Source: Alphaproteobacteria bacterium
Lineage (GTDB): Bacteria; Pseudomonadota; Alphaproteobacteria; VGEJ01
NCBI GenBank assembly: GCA_016869335.1
Contig: VGEJ01000163.1
Span: 1-6,265, forward strand
Reading direction: 5' to 3'
Length of the DNA: 6,265 nucleotides
In this document: positions 1 through 6,245 of the stretch, piece by piece
How positions within the stretch are numbered: the first letter of the stretch is position 1
How the letters are laid out: every line of letters starts with the position of its first letter
The notes under the pieces: generated by a model
The model's database searches: none
What the model was told of the DNA's origin: nothing
What the model saw: the letters and a program-made list of their open reading frames with translations, nothing else
Made by a program: the position numbers and the translations under genes

Positions 1-680
1 AGGGCATCTCGCTCCGCTGGGTGATCGCCTTCCTCACGTCCGAGACCTACCTCACGTCCTACCTGTTCAGCCTGTTGCTCGCGACCATCGTGATGGCGTG
101 TGCGACCGTGCTGGGGACGATGGCGGCGATCTTCCTCATGCGCGTCCGCTTCCCCGGGCGCGAGCTGTTGCGCGCCTATTTCCTGTCGCCGCTGCTGTTG
201 CCGGGCGTCGTGCTCGGGCTCGCGCTCTACGTGTTCTACGTCTCGACCGACATCGGGCTCGCGAAGTCGCTCCTCGGTTTGGCGATCGGTCATATCCTGG
301 TGACGACGCCCTACGTGATCGGCACCGTATCGGCGGCGCTCGCCTCCTTCGACATCGCACTCGAAGAGGCGGCGCGGAGCCTCGGCGCCGGGCCGTGGCG
401 AGCGTTTCGCAAGGTCACGATGCCGATCATCGGGCCGGGCATGATGGCCGGCTCGATCTTCGCCTTCATCGTCTCGTTCGGCCAGTTCGACGTCTCGCTG
501 TTCCTCAGCGCGCCGAATCTCACGCCGTTGCCGATTGCGATGTATATTTCGCTGCGCTACAAGTTCGAGCCGATCGCCGCGGCCGCCGGCATTTTCGCCA
601 TCGCGCTCGTGGTGATTTCGATGCTGCTGACCGCGCGGCTCGTGAACATGAAGAAGTTCGGCGGCATAAAGTTCAGCTAA
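1..680 (+). CDS. ABC transporter inner-membrane permease, PotC-like, 5'-truncated by the window edge
   Basis: This is one of the membrane-spanning subunits of a binding-protein-dependent importer of the spermidine/putrescine (PotC) type. The frame is open from position 3 and reads GISLRW before the first possible start, a GTG at 21. That stretch resembles the conserved periplasmic lead-in of PotC-type permeases, so the real start lies before the window and the GTG is probably an internal valine. Numbering from that codon, hydrophobic segments lie near 12-38, 53-75, 80-110, 140-162 and 188-208. The cytoplasmic EAA loop that docks on the ATPase is clear: EAA at 116-118, G122, V132 and P135, matching the EAA-x3-G-x9-I-x-LP pattern. 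The short basic tail (NMKKFGGIKFS) follows the last helix and ends at TAA. A partner permease gene (PotB type) is expected just upstream. The family is certain; the substrate is not known. Confidence 0.93.
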   Translation, partial: GISLRWVIAFLTSETYLTSYLFSLLLATIVMACATVLGTMAAIFLMRVRFPGRELLRAYFLSPLLLPGVVLGLALYVFYVSTDIGLAKSLLGLAIGHILVTTPYVIGTVSAALASFDIALEEAARSLGAGPWRAFRKVTMPIIGPGMMAGSIFAFIVSFGQFDVSLFLSAPNLTPLPIAMYISLRYKFEPIAAAAGIFAIALVVISMLLTARLVNMKKFGGIKFS

Positions 681-683
681 CAC

Positions 684-689
684 AGGGAG
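684..689 (+). promoter_or_regulatory. Ribosome binding site of the solute-binding protein gene
   Basis: AGGGAG lies 9 nt before the ATG at 699, inside the 18-nt gap after the permease stop. It is a strong Shine-Dalgarno match and supports that start. A strong site suits a binding protein, which is normally made in excess over the membrane subunits. Confidence 0.7.
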
Positions 690-698
690 AAGAAGATC

Positions 699-1820
699 AT
701 GCGCACGGGAGACAAGTCGAAACTATCGCGGCGGCTCTTCATCAAGCGGGCCGGCGCCACCGCCGCGGCCGCGTCCGCGGTGTCGCTGTTCAACATCAAC
801 CACACCTGGTCCCAGGATGTGTCCTACGACGGCGGCGTTTTCGATGCCGGCGGCGCCACGCTCAATCTCGGCGAGTGGGGCGGGTTCTGGGAAGAGTTCA
901 TGCGCAAGAACCTGATCGATCAGTTCGAGAAGGACTTCAACTGCAAGTTCGCCTATGACTCCTCCTGGCCGTGGTTCGCGAAATACACCGCGGGAGGGCC
1001 GCAGAAGCCGGTGTTCGATATCTCGAACTGGAACCTGCCGGAGCTGTTCAAGACGGCGCGGGCAGGCGATTACTTCCTCAGCCCAGACGAGATCAAGCCG
1101 AACGTGCCCAATGCCGCCAACGCCTGGGACTTCGCCTTCCTCAGCGGCGTCGGCGTGACGTGGGGCTTTGGCCAGTACGTCTACGCCTATCGCACCGACA
1201 TGGTTGAGTCGGCGCCCACGGACTTCAAGTCGTTCTGGGACGCGCAGTTCGACGGCGGCAAGCGCGGCACTTACATCACCTCGAACACGCTCCAGATGGT
1301 GTTCTTCTTGACCTCCTCCCATGTGTGGGGCGGCAACACCGAGAACCTCGAGGCCGGCTTCGATGCGATGCGCCGGGCCATGCCGATGAAGATCAGCGAC
1401 TTCACCGGCAACATGCAGACCCTGATCGAGCGCGGCGAGGTGGCGATCGGCGTTCAGTGGGAGGGCGAGGTCTACAACCAGATGGACAAGGGGATCAAGA
1501 TCGCCCCCTACATCTGGCGCGAGAAGGAGCCGGTGCTGACCCAGACTCACACCGTCAGCCGCTACTCGGAGCCGATGCAGAAGAAGCTCGCCTTCGCCTA
1601 TCTGCATCGCAAGCTCGATCCGGCGTTCAGCAGCGTGGCTGGCAGCACCTTCTACCTCCGGCCCACGACCAGGAACGCGACGCTGCCCGACAATCTCGCG
1701 AGCAAGGGCGTCACCAATTCCGCCGATGGCATGTCCAAGTTGTGGATACCCGACTGGAACTGGTATCTCGAGCACGAGGACGAGATCGTCGAGACCGTGA
1801 ACGAGATCTTCGCCGGCTGA
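699..1820 (+). CDS. Tat-exported periplasmic solute-binding protein of an ABC importer (PotD-like)
   Basis: This 373-residue protein captures the ligand in the periplasm and delivers it to the permease pair. The N-terminus is a twin-arginine signal: SRRLFIK at residues 10-16, then an Ala-rich hydrophobic stretch at about 17-31. No clear A-x-A cleavage site follows; the mature protein probably begins around residues 35-42 (the WSQDVSYDGG region). The rest has the length and character of spermidine/putrescine-type binding proteins. It contains a conserved-looking internal segment around GVTWGFGQYVYAYRTDM and the PTDFKSFWD segment that follows the hinge in this group. The C-terminus is aromatic (IPDWNWYLEHEDEIVETVNE). 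Many Trp and Tyr residues would suit a cationic or quaternary-amine ligand, but that is inference. The gene sits between its permease and ATPase genes. Tat export means the protein is folded before secretion. Ligand unknown. Confidence 0.9.
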   Translation: MRTGDKSKLSRRLFIKRAGATAAAASAVSLFNINHTWSQDVSYDGGVFDAGGATLNLGEWGGFWEEFMRKNLIDQFEKDFNCKFAYDSSWPWFAKYTAGGPQKPVFDISNWNLPELFKTARAGDYFLSPDEIKPNVPNAANAWDFAFLSGVGVTWGFGQYVYAYRTDMVESAPTDFKSFWDAQFDGGKRGTYITSNTLQMVFFLTSSHVWGGNTENLEAGFDAMRRAMPMKISDFTGNMQTLIERGEVAIGVQWEGEVYNQMDKGIKIAPYIWREKEPVLTQTHTVSRYSEPMQKKLAFAYLHRKLDPAFSSVAGSTFYLRPTTRNATLPDNLASKGVTNSADGMSKLWIPDWNWYLEHEDEIVETVNEIFAG

Positions 1821-1837
1821 ACCGGCGAGCCGGACGC

Positions 1838-1863
1838 GCACGGGGCGGCTCGCCGCCCCGTGC
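1838..1863 (+). other. GC-rich intercistronic hairpin after the binding-protein gene
   Basis: A perfect 11-bp inverted repeat (1838-1848 with 1853-1863) encloses a 4-nt CTCG loop. It starts 18 nt after the binding-protein stop and ends 18 nt before the ATPase start. No T-run follows, so it does not look like a full intrinsic terminator. Hairpins at this place in importer operons commonly protect the upstream binding-protein mRNA from 3' decay or cause partial termination, giving more binding protein than ATPase. A smaller repeat (CCGG CGAG CCGG) at 1822-1833 lies just before it. The structure is seen directly; the role is inferred. Confidence 0.6.
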
Positions 1864-1881
1864 CGCCTCGCGAGGAGAGGG

Positions 1882-2955
1882 ATGTCTACCGTCGAGCTCG
1901 TCAGTCTATCCAAGAGCTATGGTCAGACGCTTGCGCTGGCTCCGACCAGCCTCAAGGTCGAGGAGGGCGAGTTCTTCGCCTTGCTCGGGCCGAGCGGATG
2001 CGGGAAGTCCACCACCCTGCGGATGATCGCCGGCTTCGTCCGCCCGAGCGGCGGCGAGGTGCTCATCGGCGGCAGCGACGTGACGCGCCAGCCGCCCGAG
2101 CGCAGGGGCAGCGGCATCGTGTTCCAGAACTACGCGATCTTCCCGCACATGAATGTGTACGACAACATCGCCTTCGGGCTGCGCATGCGCAAGCGGCCGG
2201 CCGAGGAGATCGATCGGCGGGTGCGGGCGGCGCTCGATCAGGTGGGGCTTAGCGGCTTCGAGCGGCGCTTCCAGCGCGAGATGAGCGGCGGCGAGCAGCA
2301 GCGCGTGGCGCTCGCCCGCGTGCTCATCACCGAGCCGCGCATCTTGTTGCTCGATGAGCCGCTCAGCGCGCTCGACAAGAAGCTGCGCGAGGAGATGAAG
2401 TATTGGATCAAGGAGCTGCAGCGTCAGCTCCGCATCACCACCATCTACGTGACCCATGATCAGGGCGAGGCGCTCACCATGTCGGACCGCATCGCCGTGA
2501 TGAACGGAGGCCGCGTCATCCAGGTCGGCACCCCTCGCGACATCTACGAGCGCCCGGTCGATCGTTTCGTCACCGAGTTCATCGGCGAGTCGAACATTCT
2601 CGACGCCCGGGTCGGCGGCGAAGCGGGCGACGGCATGTGCCTGCTGGCGATCGGGCCATTCGCGGCCACGGCGCCGAGGCGGGCCGGCATGAGCACGGGC
2701 CGCGCCGTGGCACTGGTGGTACGGCCCGAGCGCGTCCTGGTCGGGGTCGACGCCGAGCACGCGGGCGGCAATCTCCTGCGTGCGCGAGTCCAGAGCCATA
2801 CCTACCAGGGCTCGTTCATCCGCTACCGGCTCGATCTCGCCGGCCAGACCATCGTGGCCGAGGCTCCCAACCGAACCGAGGGCGCGGCGCTCGACGACGG
2901 CACCGAGATCACCATCGGCTGGCGGCCCGAGGGCACTTCCATCCTGCCCGACTAG
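1882..2955 (+). CDS. ABC transporter ATP-binding protein, PotA-like with TOBE domain
   Basis: This 357-residue cytoplasmic ATPase powers the importer. All nucleotide-binding motifs are intact: Walker A GPSGCGKST at 36-44, Q-loop glutamine Q82, signature MSGGEQQR at 134-141 (Met and Glu replacing the usual Leu and Gln), Walker B ending in D158 with catalytic E159, D-loop SALD at 162-165, and switch histidine H192. Residues from about 235 to 357 form the C-terminal region of the PotA/UgpC/MalK group, with a TOBE-like segment that includes VVRPERV and ends in the IGWRPEG motif. The length is normal for the group. The ATG is preceded by GAGGAGAGG immediately upstream. The next gene starts 27 nt after its stop. 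It should pair with the EAA loop of the permease at the start of the window. The family is certain; the substrate comes only from context. Confidence 0.95.
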   Translation: MSTVELVSLSKSYGQTLALAPTSLKVEEGEFFALLGPSGCGKSTTLRMIAGFVRPSGGEVLIGGSDVTRQPPERRGSGIVFQNYAIFPHMNVYDNIAFGLRMRKRPAEEIDRRVRAALDQVGLSGFERRFQREMSGGEQQRVALARVLITEPRILLLDEPLSALDKKLREEMKYWIKELQRQLRITTIYVTHDQGEALTMSDRIAVMNGGRVIQVGTPRDIYERPVDRFVTEFIGESNILDARVGGEAGDGMCLLAIGPFAATAPRRAGMSTGRAVALVVRPERVLVGVDAEHAGGNLLRARVQSHTYQGSFIRYRLDLAGQTIVAEAPNRTEGAALDDGTEITIGWRPEGTSILPD

Positions 2956-2967
2956 GGCATCGGCGCC

Positions 2968-2974
2968 GGGAGGT
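2968..2974 (+). promoter_or_regulatory. Ribosome binding site of the HyuA-like gene
   Basis: GGGAGGT lies 8 nt before the ATG at 2983, within the 27-nt gap after the ATPase stop. It fixes the start so that the N-terminal phosphate-binding motif begins at residue 4, as expected for the family. Confidence 0.65.
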
Positions 2975-2982
2975 CGCAACGC

Positions 2983-4524
2983 ATGCGCGTGGGAGTCGAC
3001 GTCGGCGGCACCAACACGGACGCCGTGTTGATGGATGGCCTCAGCGTGGTCGCATGGCATAAGACACCGACGACCGCGGACGTGTCGAGCGGCATCATCG
3101 CGGCGCTGCGCGCCGTGCTCGGCGGAAGCGGCATCGGCCCGGCGGCGATCCAGGGCGTCATGATCGGCACCACCCATTTCACCAACGCGGTGGTCGAGCG
3201 CAAGCGGCTGCGCCAAGTGGCGGCGGTACGGCTTGCCCTGCCTGCCGCCCGCTCACTGCCGCCGATGATCGACTGGCCGGCCGACCTCGCGCACACGCTC
3301 GGCCTCCACCGTTACATGCTGCAGGGCGGGCACGAGTTCGACGGCCGCGAGATCGCCACGCTCGATGAGGCCGGGCTGCGCCAGGTCGCCGCCGACATCC
3401 GCGGCAAAGGTCTGGCGGCCGTGGCGATCACCTCGGTGTTTTCGCCCGTCAACGCCGGGATGGAGGCGCGCGCGCGCGCCATCCTAGCCGAGGAGCTGCC
3501 CGGTTGCGCACTCTCGCTCTCGCACGATATCGGCCGGGTCGGCTTCCTCGAGCGCGAAAACGCGACGATCATGAACGCCTGCCTCACCGCGCTCGCCGGC
3601 ACGGTGGTGAACTCCTTCCGCGCCGCTCTGGCCGAGCTGAAGATCACCGCGCCGTTCTACATCAGCCAGAACGACGGCACGCTGATGTCGGCCGACTACG
3701 TCGAGCGCTATCCGGTGCTCACCTTCGCCTCGGGCCCGACGAACTCGATGCGTGGCGCCGCCTTCCTGTCGCGTACCAAAGAGGCCATGGTCGTGGACAT
3801 TGGCGGGACGACCTCCGATGTCGGCATGCTGCTCCACGGCTTTCCCCGCGAGTCCTCGGTGGCGGTCGAGATCGGCGGCGTGCGCACCAACTTCCGCATG
3901 CCCGACGTGCTGTCCTTCGGGCTCGGCGGCGGCAGCCTGGTGCGCGATGACGGCGCCCGCATCGGCCCAGACTCGGTCGGCTACGAGCTGACCGAGAAAG
4001 CGCTGGTGTTCGGCGGCGACGTGCTGACCGCGACCGATATCGTGGTGGCGGCGGGCCGCATCGACATCGGCGAGCGCCGGCGCGTCGGCCGCCTCAAGGG
4101 CGCCCTGGTCAACACCGCGCTCGCGACCATGAACCGCATGGTCGATGAAGCGGTCGATCGCATGAAGACCAGCGCCGAGCGGCTGCCGGTGATTTTGGTC
4201 GGGGGCGGCGCCATCCTGGTCACCGCGGACCTGCCGGCGGCCTCGGCGATCGTGCGGCCGGAGTATTCGGGTGTCGCCAACGCGATCGGCGCGGCGATCG
4301 CGCAGGTAGGCGGCGAGGTCGATCGCGTGTTCTCGCTCGAGCGCCAGTCGCGCGAGGAGGCGCTGGGCGATGCCAAGCGCGAGGCGATCGACAAGGCGAT
4401 CACCGCCGGCGCCACCCGCGAGAGCGTGCAGATCGTCGATGTCGAGGAGGTTCCGCTCGCCTACCTGCCGAGCAGCGCAACGCGCATCCGCGCCAAGGCG
4501 GTCGGCGATCTGGCGATGCGCTAG
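2983..4524 (+). CDS. Hydantoinase/oxoprolinase-family protein (HyuA-like, short form)
   Basis: This 513-residue cytoplasmic protein belongs to the HyuA/oxoprolinase family, whose ATPase core has the actin/Hsp70 fold and which opens hydantoin-like or 5-oxoproline rings at the cost of ATP. Motifs in order: N-terminal phosphate-1 loop GVDVGGTNTDAVL at 4-16; IGTTHFTNA near 61-69; ENATIMNA at 192-199; FASGP shortly before the second phosphate loop VVDIGGTTSDVG at 270-281; FGLGGGS at 312-318; and VGGGA at 406-410. All look intact. Canonical HyuA proteins are close to 700 residues and work with HyuB. This one is shorter, and no HyuB gene follows. Instead a DUF917 gene starts 13 nt downstream. I recall the short HyuA plus DUF917 pairing, and fused versions, from other genomes, which suggests the two act together. 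The reaction is probably ATP-dependent attack on a cyclic amide. The exact substrate is unknown. Confidence 0.9.
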   Translation: MRVGVDVGGTNTDAVLMDGLSVVAWHKTPTTADVSSGIIAALRAVLGGSGIGPAAIQGVMIGTTHFTNAVVERKRLRQVAAVRLALPAARSLPPMIDWPADLAHTLGLHRYMLQGGHEFDGREIATLDEAGLRQVAADIRGKGLAAVAITSVFSPVNAGMEARARAILAEELPGCALSLSHDIGRVGFLERENATIMNACLTALAGTVVNSFRAALAELKITAPFYISQNDGTLMSADYVERYPVLTFASGPTNSMRGAAFLSRTKEAMVVDIGGTTSDVGMLLHGFPRESSVAVEIGGVRTNFRMPDVLSFGLGGGSLVRDDGARIGPDSVGYELTEKALVFGGDVLTATDIVVAAGRIDIGERRRVGRLKGALVNTALATMNRMVDEAVDRMKTSAERLPVILVGGGAILVTADLPAASAIVRPEYSGVANAIGAAIAQVGGEVDRVFSLERQSREEALGDAKREAIDKAITAGATRESVQIVDVEEVPLAYLPSSATRIRAKAVGDLAMR

Positions 4525-4525
4525 C

Positions 4526-4532
4526 GGAAGAG
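4526..4532 (+). promoter_or_regulatory. Ribosome binding site deciding a GTG start for the DUF917 gene
   Basis: GGAAGAG lies 5 nt before a GTG at 4538. The reading frame is open much further upstream (to 4370), but that stretch overlaps the HyuA-like gene and has Arg/Ser-rich, shadow-like composition. The site and the family alignment both point to 4538. Confidence 0.65.
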
Positions 4533-4537
4533 CGGAC

Positions 4538-5629
4538 GTGGGCTGGACTCTCGAGAGGGGCGATCTCGTCGATCTCTGCCGCGGCGCCGCATTCCTCGGC
4601 ACCGGCGGCGGCGGCGATCCCTACATCGGTCGCCTGATGGTCGAGCAGGCGCTCGATGAGGGCCACACGGTCAAGATCATCGGCCTCGATGAGCTGCCCG
4701 ACGATGCGCTCGTCATCCCGACGGCGATGATGGGGGCGCCCACCGTCATCATCGAGAAGCTGCCGGGTGGCGAAGAAGCGATCCGCTCGCTGCACCGACT
4801 CGAAGCTCACCTCGGGCGCAAGGCCTTCGCTACGATGCCGATCGAGGCCGGCGGCATCAACTCGACGATGCCGCTGGTGGTCGGCGCCCGCCTCGGGCTG
4901 CCGGTGGTGGACGCCGATGGCATGGGCCGGGCGTTCCCCGAGCTGCAGATGGAGACCTTCGCGGTCTATGGCGTGCCCGGCACGCCGATGGTGATCACCA
5001 ACGAATGGGGCGATGCGACGCTGGTCGAATGCCACGACAACATGATGATGGAGTGGTTGGCGCGCGGCATCACGATCCGCATGGGCGGCTCGGCTTACAT
5101 CGCCGAGTACGCCATGGACGGCAAGACCGCGCGCCGCGTCTCGGTGCCGGGAACGCTCTCGCTCGTGCTCGAGATCGGCCGCTGCATCCGCGCGGCGCGG
5201 CAGGCCCACCGCGACCCGTTTGCCGCCCTGATCGAGCTCCTGCCGCGGACACCCTACAACTTCGGGCGGGTGATCTTCGAGGGCAAGATCGTCGATCTCA
5301 GGCGCGAGACCACCCAGGGCTGGGCCATGGGCAGGGCACGCATCGGCGCGTTCTCGGGCGGCGCGGTGATGGACATCGAGTTCAAGAACGAGAACCTGGT
5401 GGCGCGGGTCGCTGGCAAGGTGCGGGCGATCGTGCCCGACCTGATCTGCGTGCTCGACCACGAGACCGCCGAGCCGATCACGACCGAGACGCTGCGCTAC
5501 GGCCAGCGGGTCAAGGTGATGGCGGTGGCAGTGCCGCCGATCATGCGCACGCCCGAGGCGCTCGCTGTGTTCGGCCCCGGGGGCTTCGGCATCGACGAGC
5601 CCTTCACCCCGATCGAGACGATCGCGTGA
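4538..5629 (+). CDS. DUF917 family protein (S-Me-THD family)
   Basis: This 363-residue cytoplasmic protein has the length and hallmark motifs of DUF917: LGTGGGGDPYIGR at 20-32, PTAMMGAPTVIIEKLP at 61-76, MPIEAGGINSTMPL at 100-113, and VVDADGMGRAFPELQM at 123-138. MGGSAYIA at 182-189 follows, then a C-terminal domain from about 260 to the end. The Asp/Glu/Asn-rich middle motifs are the likely active-site region. As I recall, Pfam renamed this family after S-methyl thiohydantoin desulfurase, an enzyme of S-methyl-ergothioneine breakdown, although most members are uncharacterised. The gene follows the HyuA-like gene by 13 nt, and the two probably act on the same cyclic intermediate. The GTG start is chosen from the binding site at 4526-4532 and from the family's usual N-terminus. 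The last 133 nt are overlapped antisense by the convergent MazF-like frame. The family is certain; the specific reaction is not. Confidence 0.92.
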   Translation: MGWTLERGDLVDLCRGAAFLGTGGGGDPYIGRLMVEQALDEGHTVKIIGLDELPDDALVIPTAMMGAPTVIIEKLPGGEEAIRSLHRLEAHLGRKAFATMPIEAGGINSTMPLVVGARLGLPVVDADGMGRAFPELQMETFAVYGVPGTPMVITNEWGDATLVECHDNMMMEWLARGITIRMGGSAYIAEYAMDGKTARRVSVPGTLSLVLEIGRCIRAARQAHRDPFAALIELLPRTPYNFGRVIFEGKIVDLRRETTQGWAMGRARIGAFSGGAVMDIEFKNENLVARVAGKVRAIVPDLICVLDHETAEPITTETLRYGQRVKVMAVAVPPIMRTPEALAVFGPGGFGIDEPFTPIETIA

Positions 5630-5994
5630 TAACGCGGCGGGCATTCGCGCGCACGCTGGTCTGGCGCGAACATTCTGAGGAGCGTCTCCATGATCGCGCG
5701 CCTGGTCGCCTGATCCGCGGCAGCGTGCCGCCGGACCAACCGTGACTTGTCCACGGTTCGGGTTTGATCGAGCGCCACTTGCCCCTCCTTGCCCCGAACC
5801 GCAATTGGAACGCGTGTTGGATACGGACGCGACGCGGTTGTCATCGGTGCGATGATGACGGTGCGGATGTGGCGATTCATTTCGTCCGGCGATACGACCA
5901 CGCAGGGCCGTGTCCTGCGGATTTCCGATCCGAGAGCCGGATCAAGATTGACCAGGAAGATCTCGAAGCGGCGAACCGGCCTCACCAGCCCCAT
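5497..5994 (-). CDS. MazF/PemK-family mRNA interferase toxin with an unusual C-terminal extension
   Basis: This is the toxin of a type II toxin-antitoxin pair; the family cuts single-stranded mRNA at short sites. The family core covers residues 8-111: RRFEIFLVNLDPALGSEIR, then TRPCVVVSPDEMN, VIIAPMTT and LDQTRTVDKSRLVRR. R29 and T52 have the same 23-residue spacing as the catalytic Arg25 and Thr48 of B. subtilis MazF, so the active site looks intact. Relatives usually stop soon after the LREMFA-like end, at about 110 residues. Here the frame continues from LLRMFAP to residue 165, with a Pro/Gly/Ala-rich tail antisense to the DUF917 gene. That tail may be real readthrough after stop-codon loss, or may mark a decaying 3' end. 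The ATG at 5994 overlaps the antitoxin gene by 13 nt. A GTG at 5985 sharing GTGA with the antitoxin stop is an equally plausible start and would favour translational coupling. Confidence 0.85.
   Translation of the reverse strand: MGLVRPVRRFEIFLVNLDPALGSEIRRTRPCVVVSPDEMNRHIRTVIIAPMTTASRPYPTRVPIAVRGKEGQVALDQTRTVDKSRLVRRHAAADQATRRAIMETLLRMFAPDQRARECPPRYHAIVSIGVKGSSMPKPPGPNTASASGVRMIGGTATAITLTRWP
5644..5670. other. Weak inverted repeat just past the DUF917 stop
   Basis: TTCGCGC at 5644-5650 pairs with GCGCGAA at 5664-5670 around a 13-nt loop. It begins 15 nt after the DUF917 stop. No T-run follows on either strand, so termination is uncertain. It also lies where the conserved part of the opposing MazF frame ends. 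It could mark a 3' end for either transcript, or be chance in GC-rich DNA. Confidence 0.25.
5738..5758 (+). terminator. Possible weak terminator of the importer/HyuA/DUF917 operon
   Basis: AACCGTG (5738-5744) and CACGGTT (5752-5758) form a perfect 7-bp stem with a 7-nt loop, 108 nt after the DUF917 stop. The following plus-strand bases (CGGGTTTGATC) are only weakly T-rich. The repeat falls inside the MazF-like coding region, at the conserved TVDKSRL codons, so coding constraint could equally explain it. Confidence 0.25.
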
Positions 5995-6233
5995 TCATGC
6001 TGGTCCCAGTCGTGACCGATCTCCTCCGGCACGAGCGCCGCATCGTCGCCCGCAGCGGCCATGGCCGCAAACGCCTCCTCCCACCCCCGGCGCGCCGACC
6101 GGACGGGAGTCGGGCGAACCGTGCCATTCTTGACCGTCAGCTCGACCTGATCGGCAATCAGGCATTGGTCGGGAACCGCCTTCGGCAGCCGAAAGCCGCG
6201 GGAGTTGCCGATACGAACGATGGGGACCCTCAC
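5982..6233 (-). CDS. MazE-like antitoxin (AbrB/SpoVT-type DNA-binding N-terminus)
   Basis: This 83-residue protein should neutralise the adjacent MazF-like toxin and, as is usual for the family, bind the pair's own promoter through its N-terminal swapped-hairpin domain. The N-terminus MRVPIVRIGNSRGFRLPK has the IGNSRG-x-RLPK core typical of MazE. The middle (RRGWEEAFAAMAAAGDD) and the acidic, Trp-rich tail (EEIGHDWDQHEWGW) match the toxin-binding region of this subtype. The start is a GTG at 6233 preceded by GGAG 8 nt upstream on the minus strand. The stop overlaps the toxin start, so antitoxin precedes toxin as expected. The promoter and operator would lie at or beyond the right edge of the window, and only 32 nt of upstream sequence are visible. 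Confidence 0.88.
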   Translation of the reverse strand: MRVPIVRIGNSRGFRLPKAVPDQCLIADQVELTVKNGTVRPTPVRSARRGWEEAFAAMAAAGDDAALVPEEIGHDWDQHEWGW

Positions 6234-6241
6234 GATCAGCG

Positions 6242-6245
6242 CTCC
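6242..6245 (-). promoter_or_regulatory. Ribosome binding site supporting a GTG start for the MazE-like gene
   Basis: Read on the minus strand this is GGAG, 8 nt before GTG at 6233. It supports the non-ATG start, which also places the conserved VPIVRIGNSRG motif at the very N-terminus as in relatives. Confidence 0.55.

Noticed and set aside
21..23. GTG as the permease start
   Set aside because: The upstream codons continue in frame to the window edge and resemble the conserved PotC-type segment, so the gene starts outside the window.
98..958. 286-residue plus-strand frame spanning the permease and binding-protein junction
   Set aside because: It is Arg-rich out-of-frame translation of two clearly identified genes.
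723..1913. 396-residue open frame on the minus strand
   Set aside because: It lies wholly antisense to the binding-protein gene. Its composition is Arg/His/Ala/Gly-rich with no recognisable motif, as expected from the complementary frame of GC-rich coding DNA.
1906..3216. 436-residue open frame on the minus strand
   Set aside because: It is antisense to the intact ATPase gene and to the start of the HyuA-like gene, with no family resemblance. It reads as a mirror frame of G/C-ending codons.
3466..3480. Short GC alternating run
   Set aside because: It is only about six GC units within the Ala/Arg codons of the HyuA-like gene, which is expected by chance in this composition.
4370..4537. N-terminal extension of the DUF917 frame starting at an ATG at 4370
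   Set aside because: It would add 56 Arg/Ser/Pro-rich residues overlapping the HyuA-like gene. The GTG at 4538 has a binding site and gives the usual family N-terminus.
3484..4602. 372-residue open frame on the minus strand
   Set aside because: It is antisense to the HyuA-like gene, His/Arg/Asp-rich and without motifs.
4400..5644. 414-residue open frame on the minus strand
   Set aside because: It is antisense to the DUF917 gene, is of shadow composition, and also conflicts with the better-supported MazF-like frame.
5764..6133. Small plus-strand frames opposite the toxin-antitoxin pair
   Set aside because: They have no ribosome binding site or recognisable motif, and the opposite strand carries well-supported MazE/MazF-like genes.
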